Part shown: positions 44,093 through 52,240 of the stretch, piece by piece
How the letters are laid out: each line of letters starts with the position of its first letter
Numbering within the stretch: position 1 is the first letter of the stretch
The notes under the pieces: generated by a model
Told to the model about the DNA's origin: nothing
The model's input: the letters and a program-made list of their open reading frames with translations, nothing else
Database searches by the model: none
Source of the DNA: Brachybacterium sp. EE-P12
GTDB lineage: Bacteria > Actinomycetota > Actinomycetes > Actinomycetales > Dermabacteraceae
Length of the DNA stretch: 64,000 nt
Assembly: GCF_003711805.1 (NCBI RefSeq)
Contig: NZ_QXCP01000010.1
Location: 1,061-65,060 of the forward strand
Reading direction: 5' to 3'
Position numbers and translations under genes: made by a program

Positions 44093-44797
44093 TCAGCCGC
44101 CGGTGGTGTCCCCGTCGGCCGCGCCGCCGGTGGTGTCCCCGTCGGCCGCGCCGCCTGCGTCGGAGACCGCATCCTCGGGCGGGGCGATGGACATGTCCGT
44201 CACGCGCCATCGCTCCCCGTCCCACGCGACCATGGCGATGAGCTGCCCGCCGACTGCCTCGAGGGCGTTCGACTGCAGCGTCGGGTCGTCGACGAGCACG
44301 GACTCCGCCTGCGTGAAGTCGGCCGTGACCGTGCCGGTCGCGGGCGGCTCGCCGGTGCCCTCGAAGCTCGTCGAGTGCACGTCGAAGGCGCCGCCGACGA
44401 GATAGCCGTCCTGGGCGGCGAGCTGCTCGGCGTTCTGCAGGAAGGTCACGCACACCTGGCAGTTCGGGTCGACCTTGTCCTCCCACACGGAGATGTCGCC
44501 GCTGCTCATCATGTAGTCGTAGGAGCCGAGCAGGTACGTCACGGTCGCCTCGGCGCCTGCCTCGCTCCGCTCGGTCAGCTCCGCGGGCTCCTCGGGTCGG
44601 GGAAGGTCCGGGCGGGTCGGCTGCTCGGCGGGGTCGGCCGTCGGCCGGTTCTCGGGGTTGCCGGGATCGGTCTGGCTCTCGCTCGCCTGCTCGCCCCCGC
44701 CGGGGTTCAGCAGCTGCGAGATGCCGATCGCGCCCACGGGCACCAGCAGCACGAGGGCGAGGGCGACGACGACGAGGCGTTGGACAGGGCGGTTCAC
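44093..44797 (-). CDS. DUF6318 secreted or membrane-anchored protein
   Basis: 234 residues from GTG 44797 (GTG 44803 is also possible). An N-terminal hydrophobic segment (about 6-25, LVVVALALVLLVPVGAIGISQLL) lacks a lipobox Cys, so it is either a signal peptide or anchor. A Pro/Glu-rich linker follows, then a domain with YLLGSYDYMMSSGD and CQVC (two Cys near 110-113), matching DUF6318, a family of Micrococcales envelope proteins with unknown role. The C-terminus ends in two copies of GGAADGDTT. No partner gene is evident. Confidence 0.7.
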   Translation of the reverse strand: MNRPVQRLVVVALALVLLVPVGAIGISQLLNPGGGEQASESQTDPGNPENRPTADPAEQPTRPDLPRPEEPAELTERSEAGAEATVTYLLGSYDYMMSSGDISVWEDKVDPNCQVCVTFLQNAEQLAAQDGYLVGGAFDVHSTSFEGTGEPPATGTVTADFTQAESVLVDDPTLQSNALEAVGGQLIAMVAWDGERWRVTDMSIAPPEDAVSDAGGAADGDTTGGAADGDTTGG

Positions 44798-44936
44798 CCG
44801 CACCACGGTAGAGGACGCACCCGGATGGCGCCGGGGAGCCCTCGCCCGCGGTCCGTCGTCCTCCGGTCCTCTCCTCCCCACCGCCCGGCTGTGGATGACG
44901 CCGGCCGACCACCGCGCGGTCCGGCACGCTGAGGCG

Positions 44937-45935
44937 ATGGCGCGTCGTCCGAGCCCCTTCCCGGTCTCTCTGCCCTGGCCGGTCCTCACCCGTGCGGAGG
45001 CTCTGCGCGCCGGGGTGACGCCGGGCCGTCTCCGCGCCGGCGACATCACCCGGCTCCGGCCCGGCCTCCTGACCAGGGACGGCCGGACGGGCACCGAGTC
45101 GGAGATCGCCTCGGCGTACTGCCGCACCGATCCGGGCGCGGTCGCCGTCGGGCTCACGGCCGCCCGGCTGCAGGGGATGCCGCTGCCCGATCACCTGGGG
45201 TCACGGTCCACGTCGCGACGGCCCCGGGTGCATCTGTCGCTCCCCCATGGCCGCGTCGGCTCCGATGCGGTGGTCCGATGGCATCAGTTCGTGCTCGCGC
45301 CGTCGGACGTGCGGCGGGCGCTGTACGCGGTGGAACCCCTCGAGACCGACGCGGCCCTGCTCGCCGCGCCGGTCCGGCTGACCACCCGGGCCCGGACCTG
45401 GCGGGATCTCGCTGCGCATCTCTCCTCCTTCTGGCTCATCGCCATCGGCGACCACCTCGTGCGGCGACCGCGCCCCGACCTCGAGAACGGACGCACCGAG
45501 CCGTGGTGCACGATCGCGGAGCTGCGGGAGCAGTGCACCGGCCGTCACGCGGCGGCGCTGTCCTCGGCGCTGGACGCGGTGCGCGTGGGCGCCGACTCGC
45601 CGCGGGAGACGCTGCTCCGACTCGCCTTCGCGCGTGCCGGGCTCCCCGAGCCGTTCCTGAACGTCCCGCTGATCGCACCGGACGGCACGGAGCTGCACGA
45701 GCCGGACTTCCAATGGCCCGCGCACCGTGTGTGCGCCGAGTACGACGGGCGGACCCACAGCACGCCCGACCAGGTCAGCAAGGACATCCGGCGAGCGCGG
45801 CGCGCCGCGGCGGCGGGCTGGGTCGAGGTGCGCCTGCACACGGGGGACGTCGAGCGGCGCTGCGCGCCCGCGATCGAGCAGGTCCGCGCGGCGCTCGCGG
45901 CGCGGGAGCAAGAGGGCGGGCAGGGCGGCCGATGA
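44937..45935 (+). CDS. DUF559/AbiEi-like endonuclease-fold protein
   Basis: 332 residues. The N-terminal third (LTRAEALRAGVTPGRLRAGDITRLRPGLL) resembles the winged-helix domain found in AbiEi-type antitoxins. The C-terminal third resembles a PD-(D/E)XK nuclease of the Vsr/DUF559 kind: ELHEPDFQWPAHRVCAEYDGRTH holds the Asp and Glu-x-Asp, followed by DIRRARRAAAAGWVEVR. Such proteins are numerous in actinobacterial genomes, usually single genes, and their role is unknown. There is no AbiEii toxin gene nearby, so I do not call a toxin-antitoxin pair. GAGG lies only three bases before the ATG. Confidence 0.7.
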   Translation: MARRPSPFPVSLPWPVLTRAEALRAGVTPGRLRAGDITRLRPGLLTRDGRTGTESEIASAYCRTDPGAVAVGLTAARLQGMPLPDHLGSRSTSRRPRVHLSLPHGRVGSDAVVRWHQFVLAPSDVRRALYAVEPLETDAALLAAPVRLTTRARTWRDLAAHLSSFWLIAIGDHLVRRPRPDLENGRTEPWCTIAELREQCTGRHAAALSSALDAVRVGADSPRETLLRLAFARAGLPEPFLNVPLIAPDGTELHEPDFQWPAHRVCAEYDGRTHSTPDQVSKDIRRARRAAAAGWVEVRLHTGDVERRCAPAIEQVRAALAAREQEGGQGGR

Positions 45936-45966
45936 GCGGCACGGCGGCATCTCCACCCCATCCACC

Positions 45967-46030
45967 CCATGAGAACTGCTGGAATCCAGCGCGATAACGA
46001 CAGCTCACACTGGATACCGCCCGGTCACCG
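45967..46030. repeat. Intergenic repeat element, copy C (asymmetric form)
   Basis: 64 bases that retain the right arm of the family (CACACTGGATACC followed by GGTCACCG) but lack most of the left arm. It starts CCATGAGAA and contains GCTGGAATCCAGC, a small local palindrome. It aligns without gaps to copy D with ten mismatches in 64. It lies between the convergent ends of the DUF559-like and methyltransferase genes. Confidence 0.85.
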
Positions 46031-46104
46031 ACGGAAGGCCGGGGTCAGGGGCGGGGCAGGCCCACAGACGGGCGGCGGGGCGGCGCAGCGGGCGGTGGGG
46101 CGGT

Positions 46105-46938
46105 TCAGCGGGCGGCGACCCGGTACAGGAACAGGTCGGTGCGATAGGGCACGCCGACTCTCGCCCCGCGCGCGTGGCCGAGGTGGTCGTGGAGGTACCA
46201 GTCGAGGTTCGCGAGAACCTTCTGCCGGCGCTCCTCGGGGGCGGTGATCACGTAGCTGCGGGTGCGGGCGAGGTCGATGACGTCCTGGGTGGGCATCGGG
46301 TCCTCCCAGGTGATCGCGCGGCGGTCGGTGAGCTCGAGCTCGGGGCCGACGGTGGGGGCGAAGTCCTCGCGGTGGATGTCGCCGGCGTGCATGATCCGGG
46401 AGAGGCGGTGCACCCACGGGATCGTCACGTCCAGCATGTTCCACACCAGGGCGAGCACTCCCTCGGACGCGAGCAGCCGTGCGACCTCGGCCGACGCCTC
46501 CTCGGCGTCGAACCAGTGCCAGGCCTGCGCCACCGTGACCAGCTCGGCGGAGGAACCGGGCAGCCCGGTCTCCTCGGCGCGGGCGAGGTGGGTGGAGAGC
46601 GAGCCGGCAGCGATCGTGCGGCCGCGAGCCCGGGCGACCTCGAGCATCGCCGCGCTCGTGTCCACGGCGGTGACCTCGAGACCCCGCTCCGCGAGCGCCG
46701 AGGAGAGCTTCCCCGTGCCGGCGCCGAGGTCGATCGCGCGCAGCGTCGGGGCGGAGCCGGCGAGCGGTGCGAGCATCGCGTCGAGCACGGCGTCCGGATA
46801 GCCGGGCCGGAGCCGGTCGTAGTCCGCGCCCTGCCCTGCGAAGGCGCCCGCGAGGGTGCGCTTCCGCTCCGCGCTGCCGAAGCGGGGCTCGTCGCGGGCG
46901 GAGATCGGCGGGATCGGCGGGTGCAGGGGGTCGTCCAC
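46105..46938 (-). CDS. Class I SAM-dependent methyltransferase (DUF/UbiE-like)
   Basis: 277 residues from GTG 46938. Methyltransferase_11 fold: IDLGAGTGKLSSAL (motif I, near 67), VTAVDTSAAML, and AQAWHWFDAEEA near 138, a segment typical of the family of Trm9/YafE-like small-molecule methyltransferases. YDRLRPGYPDAV before motif I is also usual. The acceptor is unknown. It lies just downstream of the second exporter group on the same strand but 71 bases away, so co-transcription is possible and not certain. Confidence 0.85.
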   Translation of the reverse strand: MDDPLHPPIPPISARDEPRFGSAERKRTLAGAFAGQGADYDRLRPGYPDAVLDAMLAPLAGSAPTLRAIDLGAGTGKLSSALAERGLEVTAVDTSAAMLEVARARGRTIAAGSLSTHLARAEETGLPGSSAELVTVAQAWHWFDAEEASAEVARLLASEGVLALVWNMLDVTIPWVHRLSRIMHAGDIHREDFAPTVGPELELTDRRAITWEDPMPTQDVIDLARTRSYVITAPEERRQKVLANLDWYLHDHLGHARGARVGVPYRTDLFLYRVAAR

Positions 46939-47009
46939 GGCGACGAGCCTAGGGGAATCCTGCCCCGCGACCGGTGGCCCCGCGACCGGCGCCGCCCCGC
47001 GCCCTCCCC

Positions 47010-47354
47010 TCAGTACGTGCCGGCCTGCGACCGCAGCCACGTGGCGAGCACCAGGCCCGCGAGGGCGAGCAGGATCGCGGTGACCGGGAGCGCCCGCGCC
47101 GGAGCGGGAGCACGTCGGCCGCGGCGCAGTGCGCGCAGCCCGAGCACGAGCCCGACGACCGCGAGCACCGCACCGAGCGCCGGCACGCCCATGAGCGCGA
47201 GGATGCCCGCGTGCCGCTCGTGGTGCTGCGCCGTGCCCAGAGCGTGCACCGCGACGAGCGCCGCGAACCCCACGGCGACGAGCCCCAGCACCACGTCGAG
47301 GGCGGAGCGGCCGACGGCCCGGTGTCTCTCGCGCGTCGGCTCCGGGGTGCTCAT
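47010..47354 (-). CDS. Small three-span membrane protein
   Basis: 114 residues. Three hydrophobic segments: about 18-38 (ALDVVLGLVAVGFAALVAVHAL), 50-68 (ILALMGVPALGAVLAVVGLVLGL) and 85-103. A basic loop RALRRGRRAPAPARA separates the last two. No known domain recognised. The ATG overlaps the stop of the upstream exporter gene (ATGA), so it is translated with the exporter and may be an accessory subunit; nothing further supports a function. Confidence 0.7.
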   Translation of the reverse strand: MSTPEPTRERHRAVGRSALDVVLGLVAVGFAALVAVHALGTAQHHERHAGILALMGVPALGAVLAVVGLVLGLRALRRGRRAPAPARALPVTAILLALAGLVLATWLRSQAGTY

Positions 47355-49234
47355 CGCTCCGCCCGGTGCGCGACCCAGGAGCGGTGCAGTCCGGCGTAGA
47401 TCCCGCCCTCGAGGTCGACGAGCTCGGCGTGGGTGCCGTGCTCGACGAGGTCGCCGTGGTCGAGGACCATGATCCGGTCGGCGCGCTCGGCGGTGGAGAG
47501 CCGGTGGGCGATGGTGATGGTGGTGCGTCCGCGGGCGAGGCCGTCGATCGCCTGCTGCAGACGCACGTCGGCGGCGGGGTCGACGGCGCTGGTCGCCTCG
47601 TCGAGCACGATCACGTCGGGGTCGGCGAGATAGGCGCGGGCGAGCGCGACGAGCTGCCGCTCCCCGGCGCTGAGGGACTCGCCGCGCTGGCCGACGGGGG
47701 TGTCCAGCCCCTCGGGCAGCTCCGCGGCCCAGGTGCCGAGCCCCAGCTCGTCCAGCGCCCGGCGCATGTCCTCCTCGGTCGCGTCGGGGCGGCCGTAGCG
47801 CAGGTTCCCGGCGACGGTGGTGTCGAAGAGGAAGCCCTCCTGCGGCACCATGATCACGCGCGAGCGCAGCGAGTCGTAGGGCACCAGCGGCAGGGGCACC
47901 CCGCCGATGAGGATCTGCCCGGAGGCGGGGTCCATCATGCGGGTCAGCAGCTTCGCGAAGGTGGTCTTGCCGCTGCCGGTCTCCCCCACGATCGCGATGC
48001 GGGAGCGGGCCGGGATCGTCACGTCCAGGCCGTGCAGCACCTCGGGACCGGTCGGGTAGCGGTAGCGCAGCTGACGGATCTCGATGTCGAGCAGACCCTC
48101 CGGCAGCGCCCGCGCCCCGGGCACGGGCTCGCCACGGCGCCCGGTGCGCGGGTCCATGGCGCCGCCGGGGTCGGCGACGTCGGCCGGGGTGTCGAGCACG
48201 CCGAGCACGCGCCGCCAGCCCGCCACGGCGTTCTGCGCCTCCGAGAGCATCTCGATGCCCATGCGGACGGGCTGGCTGAACAGGGAGACGAGGAAGACGA
48301 AGGCGACGACGCCGCCGGCGGTGAGGTCCCCGCCGGGCAGGTCCGCGCCGAGCGCGCCGGTGCCGAGCACCACCCCGACCACCACCACGATCGCGGTGGC
48401 GAGCCCGTCCCCGGTCTCGGAGAGGAAGAAGGAGGCGGACTGCGGACGCAGCACCGCGAACTGCGCATCGCGCACCTCGCGGATGCGGGCGTCCTGGGCG
48501 CGCCGGGTGCGCTGCTCGATGCCGTAGGCGCGCACGGTCGCGGCACCGACGAGCGACTCGGAGACGGCGCCGAGCATGGTGCCGACCCTGGTGCGCACCA
48601 CCTGGTAGCGGGCGCGGATCCGCCTCTGCAGCGTCCCCATGATCAGCAGGATCGGGATGTAGCACAGCCACACCACGAGCGCGAGCGGCCAGGAGTAGAA
48701 GACCATCACGGCAGTGGCGAGCACGAGCTGGAAGCTCATCACCACCAGCATGATCCCGCCGAAGCTCATGAACTGGCTGACGGTGTCGACGTCGCTGGTC
48801 ACGCGCGAGACGAGGGCGCCGCGCTGCTCGGTGCCCTGGGTGAGCAGGGACAGGTCGTGGATGTGGCGGAAGGCGCGCTTGCGCAGGGTCGCCAGCGACG
48901 TCTCGGCCAGGCGGAACAGGCGCCGGTTCATCAGCACGTTGCAGGCCGCGGTCGCCAGCAGCACGAGCGCGGCGAGAGCGGCGGCACCGGCGACGAAGGC
49001 GACGTCGGGGACCTCCGGCTCGATGATGCCGCGATCGAGGATGGCCTGCACGGCGATCGGCACGACGACCTTGCCGCCGGTCGCGACCACGGCCAGCAGC
49101 AGCGTGATCCACAGCCCGCGCAGCAGCTCGGGGGTGAGCGCGAGGCCGCGGCGGATGGTCGAGAGCGCGCTCTCGTCGGTCGTCGCCTCCCCGCCGAGGG
49201 CGGAGGAGGTGCGGTCGGCGGGCGCGGCGGTCAT
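47351..49234 (-). CDS. ABC exporter half, subunit with catalytic Glu (second pair)
   Basis: 627 residues, six membrane helices then ATPase domain. Walker A GETGSGKTT, Walker B VIVLDEATSAVD with catalytic Glu and switch His in IAHRLST, but signature LSAGERQL. It repeats the design of the 39.9 kb subunit. Extra charged insert DPRTGRRGEPVPGARA precedes the ATPase domain. ATGA overlaps on both sides join it to the preceding exporter gene and the small membrane protein. Substrate unknown. Confidence 0.92.
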   Translation of the reverse strand: MTAAPADRTSSALGGEATTDESALSTIRRGLALTPELLRGLWITLLLAVVATGGKVVVPIAVQAILDRGIIEPEVPDVAFVAGAAALAALVLLATAACNVLMNRRLFRLAETSLATLRKRAFRHIHDLSLLTQGTEQRGALVSRVTSDVDTVSQFMSFGGIMLVVMSFQLVLATAVMVFYSWPLALVVWLCYIPILLIMGTLQRRIRARYQVVRTRVGTMLGAVSESLVGAATVRAYGIEQRTRRAQDARIREVRDAQFAVLRPQSASFFLSETGDGLATAIVVVVGVVLGTGALGADLPGGDLTAGGVVAFVFLVSLFSQPVRMGIEMLSEAQNAVAGWRRVLGVLDTPADVADPGGAMDPRTGRRGEPVPGARALPEGLLDIEIRQLRYRYPTGPEVLHGLDVTIPARSRIAIVGETGSGKTTFAKLLTRMMDPASGQILIGGVPLPLVPYDSLRSRVIMVPQEGFLFDTTVAGNLRYGRPDATEEDMRRALDELGLGTWAAELPEGLDTPVGQRGESLSAGERQLVALARAYLADPDVIVLDEATSAVDPAADVRLQQAIDGLARGRTTITIAHRLSTAERADRIMVLDHGDLVEHGTHAELVDLEGGIYAGLHRSWVAHRAER

Positions 49235-51303
49235 CGGTCGGCCTCCTGCTCAGGCGCGTCGGCGGAGCCGCACTCGTCGGCGTCCACCTCCTCGCGGCGG
49301 TAGCGGCCCGCGCCGTGGATCTCGATCGCGCCGGTCACGGGGTCGGGCTCCGGGGCGGGCTCGTCGCTCGGCGGCGGCTTCGTCGCCTCGAGCAGGCTGT
49401 GGGAGATCGCGGCCTCGTCGTAGGCGTCCACCAGCGCGCGATAGCCCTCGCAGCGCGCGCGCAGCTCCTCGTGCCCGCCGACGTCGGCGACGCGGCCGTG
49501 GTCGAGGTGGACGACCTGGTCGGCCAGCGCGATCGTGGACTTGCGGTAGGCGATCAGCAGCAGGGTCGAGGAGGTCATCTCGCGGCGGATCCCGTCGAGG
49601 ATCGCGAGCTCGACGCTCGGGTCGCAGGCGCTGGTCGCATCGTCCAGGATCAGCAGCCGCGGCCGACGGACGAGCGCGCGGGCCAGCGCGATGCGCTGGC
49701 GCTGTCCGCCGGAGAGGGAGCCGCCGCGCTCGCCGAGCTGGGTGTCCAGCCCGTCCGGCAGCGCGTCGACGAAGGCCTCGGCCTGGGCGACGCGCAGCGC
49801 CCAGCGCACGGTCACCTCGTCGATGTCCTCGCCGAGGGTGACGTTCTGGCGCACCGTGTCGTCGAAGACGAAGGCCTGCTGGAGGACGAGGCACACGTCG
49901 GCGGTGAGCGCCTCGGCGGTGAGGTCGCGCAGCTCGGCCCCGTCGAGCCGGACGCTCCCGGCCGTCGGCGGGACGAGTCCCGCGGCGAGCAGGGCGAGGC
50001 TGGACTTGCCCGAGCCGGTCGCGCCGACGACGGCGAGCACCCGGGTGCCGGCGCGCGGGTCGGCGCGCAGGGACACGTCGGTCAGCGCATGCCCCTCCCG
50101 CACGGCGAGCTGCTCCTCACGCACCCCGCGGCCGAGGATCACGGCGGCGGGGTCGTCGCGGTACACGAACGAGGCATGGTCGATCTCGAGCACGCCGGAC
50201 CCGCCCGGCAGCGGGTCGGGGCCGTAGGTGCGCTCCTCGTCGACGTCGAGGATCTGCTGGACGCGGCCGCCGCCGACGACGGTGCGCGAGAGGTCCCCGA
50301 GCACCCAGCCGAAGGAGCGGATCGGCAGGGACATGAGCGTGAACAGGTAGGCGACCTCGACGAGCTGCCCGGTGGTGAGGTGCCCCTCCCCGATCCGCCA
50401 GGCCCCGAGCACCGCGACGGCGAGGATGCCGAGGTTGGGCAGGGCGTCGATCGCCGGGTCGAACCAGCCGCGGATGTAGCCGAAGCGGATCCCGGCGGTG
50501 CGCAGGTCGTCGGCGGCGCGGGTGAAGCGCCGCTCCTCGACGTCCTCGCGGCCCAGGGACTTCACCACGTTCGCGCCGTCGAAGGACTCGTGGGCGATCT
50601 CGGCGACCTCGGCGCGCAGCTGCTGGGAACGCATCGCGATCGGGGTCGCGAAGCGCTGCAGGAGCACGTTGAGCATGATCAGCAGCACGATCAGCGCGAG
50701 CATGACCAGCAGGATCACCGGGTCGATGCGGGCGACGACCACGGTCGCGTAGACCAGCATGACCAGGGTCGACAGCGCGAACGGGAAGGGCGCCATCGCG
50801 AAGAAGGTCGCCTCGACGTCGGAGTAGACGGAGCTGAGCAGGGTGCCGGTGGCCTGGCGGCGGTGCCACAGCAGCGGCACCTTCGCGTACACCTCGACGA
50901 TCCGCTCGCGGTAGAGGCGGAACAGGTCGAACTGGGCGGCGGCGGCGAAGACGCGCCGCGCCATGACGGTCACCGCGCGCACGACGGCGATCCCGAGGAT
51001 CGCGGCGCCGCCGCCGAGCACGAGGGCGGGCGCCGCCTCGCCGGCGGCGAAGGAGGGGACGACGACGTCCTCGGTGACGCGGCCGATGATCGAGGAGGTC
51101 GCGATCTGCAGCAGCGCGAAGGCGGTCGCGCCGAGCACGGCGAGGGCGAACCAGCGCTTCTGCTCCCACGAGCCCTTCAGCAGGCGCTTCAGGCCCGGGA
51201 CGAGCACGGCGGGGTGCTGGTTGCCCGGCAGCTCGAGGCGGAGGTCCTCGCCACGGGGCGCGGCGGTGCGGGGACGGGTGTCGGTGCGGGCGGTGCTGGT
51301 CAT
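49231..51303 (-). CDS. ABC exporter half, subunit with degenerate ATPase site (second pair)
   Basis: 690 residues. Six membrane helices, Walker A GATGSGKSS, canonical signature LSGGQRQR, Walker B LLILDDATSACD with Asp for the catalytic Glu, and Tyr in place of the switch His (IAYRKST). After the ATPase it carries a C-terminal acidic/Pro-rich tail of about 70 residues. Together with the next gene it forms a heterodimer with one inactive site. Overlaps (ATGA) at both ends place it in an operon started by the DUF456 gene. Confidence 0.92.
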   Translation of the reverse strand: MTSTARTDTRPRTAAPRGEDLRLELPGNQHPAVLVPGLKRLLKGSWEQKRWFALAVLGATAFALLQIATSSIIGRVTEDVVVPSFAAGEAAPALVLGGGAAILGIAVVRAVTVMARRVFAAAAQFDLFRLYRERIVEVYAKVPLLWHRRQATGTLLSSVYSDVEATFFAMAPFPFALSTLVMLVYATVVVARIDPVILLVMLALIVLLIMLNVLLQRFATPIAMRSQQLRAEVAEIAHESFDGANVVKSLGREDVEERRFTRAADDLRTAGIRFGYIRGWFDPAIDALPNLGILAVAVLGAWRIGEGHLTTGQLVEVAYLFTLMSLPIRSFGWVLGDLSRTVVGGGRVQQILDVDEERTYGPDPLPGGSGVLEIDHASFVYRDDPAAVILGRGVREEQLAVREGHALTDVSLRADPRAGTRVLAVVGATGSGKSSLALLAAGLVPPTAGSVRLDGAELRDLTAEALTADVCLVLQQAFVFDDTVRQNVTLGEDIDEVTVRWALRVAQAEAFVDALPDGLDTQLGERGGSLSGGQRQRIALARALVRRPRLLILDDATSACDPSVELAILDGIRREMTSSTLLLIAYRKSTIALADQVVHLDHGRVADVGGHEELRARCEGYRALVDAYDEAAISHSLLEATKPPPSDEPAPEPDPVTGAIEIHGAGRYRREEVDADECGSADAPEQEADR

Positions 51304-51812
51304 GCGGTCACGAAATGCACGATGACCGCGATCGCGAAGGTGAAGGTGGACAGGATCGCGAGGGAGAACTCGATGAGGATCCCGGTGCCGAGCGCCTTCA
51401 GGGCGACCAGGGTGCTGTCCAGGCCCTTCTTCGCGTCCTTCTGCCGCAGCGACTCCGCGACGTAGAGCCCGAGCAGGAACCCGATCGGCAGGCCGAGGAG
51501 GGGGATGACGAAGAAGCCGACGATCGCCGCGGCGATCGCGACGTAGATCGGCCACATCGGCACCTCGGCGGCGTGGAGCCGGCGCCCGGTGAGGACGTAG
51601 CTGGTGGTCATCCCGGCCGCTCCGAGCACGAGCACGATGCCGAAGGCGATCCAGGCCGGCCAGCCGCCGACCACGATCGCCCACACGAGGGTCGCGATGA
51701 CGATCGTGATGGTGCCGGGCAGGATCGGCACGATGATGCCGGTCAGCCCGATGGCGTAGGCGAGGCCGGCGAGGACCGTCACGATGATCTGGACGGTCAG
51801 GCTGTCGACCAT
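51300..51812 (-). CDS. DUF456 membrane protein
   Basis: 170 residues, mostly hydrophobic with about four membrane segments. GLTGIIVPILPGTITIVIATLVWAI near the start, with its Gly/Pro-rich re-entrant look, and LGLPIGFLLGLYVAE are DUF456 signatures. Function unknown. ATG 51812 has GGAGGAG seven bases upstream, the strongest ribosome-binding site in this operon. Its stop overlaps the start of the exporter subunit, so it leads the four-gene unit DUF456-ABC-ABC-small membrane protein. Confidence 0.85.
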   Translation of the reverse strand: MVDSLTVQIIVTVLAGLAYAIGLTGIIVPILPGTITIVIATLVWAIVVGGWPAWIAFGIVLVLGAAGMTTSYVLTGRRLHAAEVPMWPIYVAIAAAIVGFFVIPLLGLPIGFLLGLYVAESLRQKDAKKGLDSTLVALKALGTGILIEFSLAILSTFTFAIAVIVHFVTA

Positions 51813-51843
51813 GGGTGGCTCCTCCAGGGGCGGGGCGAGGGGT

Positions 51844-51880
51844 CTGGACGGCGATGCTGGACGGCGATGCTGGACGGCGG
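51844..51880. repeat. 13-bp tandem repeat
   Basis: CTGGACGGCGATG occurs at 51844-51856 and 51857-51869, followed by a partial third unit to 51880. It lies upstream of the DUF456 operon. No reading frame uses it in a recognisable protein. Confidence 0.75.
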
Positions 51881-52050
51881 TCGCATGCGGCCCGGCCCGC
51901 GCGCGTGATCGTTCACGGGGAGGGCGCGGGAGCGGCGGCGTCGGCAGCGGTGCGGCGGGGCGACGGCCCCGCTCCGGGGCCCTGGCCATCCTACCTATCG
52001 GGCGCGCCCTGCGCGCGGGCTGCGGGTGGGCTTCACGATGGCCGCCCATC
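51881..52050. other. Non-coding spacer upstream of the exporter operon
   Basis: No gene supported. The sequence TCCTACCTATCGG near 51988-52000 is the AT-richest part and, on either strand, could hold a -10 box; no matching -35 is obvious. Confidence 0.4.
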
Positions 52051-52114
52051 CCATGAGAAGTGTCGGAATCCGCCGCGATGACGACACCCCACACTGGATA
52101 CCGAGCGGTCACCG
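52051..52114. repeat. Intergenic repeat element, copy D (asymmetric form)
   Basis: 64 bases beginning CCATGAGAAGTGTCGG and ending GGATACCGAGCGGTCACCG. Like copy C it keeps the full right arm, including CGACACCCCACACTGG, and a remnant of the left arm (GTGTCGGAAT), which can still pair GTGTCG with CGACAC. It lies between the divergent exporter operon and the 3' side of fabH. Confidence 0.85.
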
Positions 52115-52129
52115 CCCGGAGCGCACGGC

Positions 52130-52183
52130 GAGGCGGAGCGGAGCGACGAGGCGGGGCGGAGCGGCGAGGCGGGGCGGAGCGGC
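52130..52183. repeat. 18-bp tandem repeat
   Basis: Three units of GAGGCGGGGCGGAGCGGC or near copies (52130-52147, 52148-52165, 52166-52183), with a decayed fourth unit beyond. Units two and three are identical. It is adjacent to copy D of the palindromic family and just beyond the fabH terminator. Confidence 0.8.
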
Positions 52184-52210
52184 GATGCGGTGCGCACGGC
52201 GCGAGCGGGG

Positions 52211-52231
52211 CGGGCCCCGCGGCGGGGCCCG
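52211..52231 (-). terminator. Stem-loop after fabH
   Basis: CGGGCCCC (52211-52218) pairs perfectly with GGGGCCCG (52224-52231) around a five-base loop, nine bases beyond the fabH stop. No T-run. Probable terminator. Confidence 0.55.
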
Positions 52232-52240
52232 CCGCCGCGC

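Noticed and set aside
44937-45935. AbiE-type toxin-antitoxin system
   Set aside because: Only an AbiEi-like N-terminal domain is present; no AbiEii nucleotidyltransferase gene adjoins it, and the C-terminus looks like a nuclease fold.
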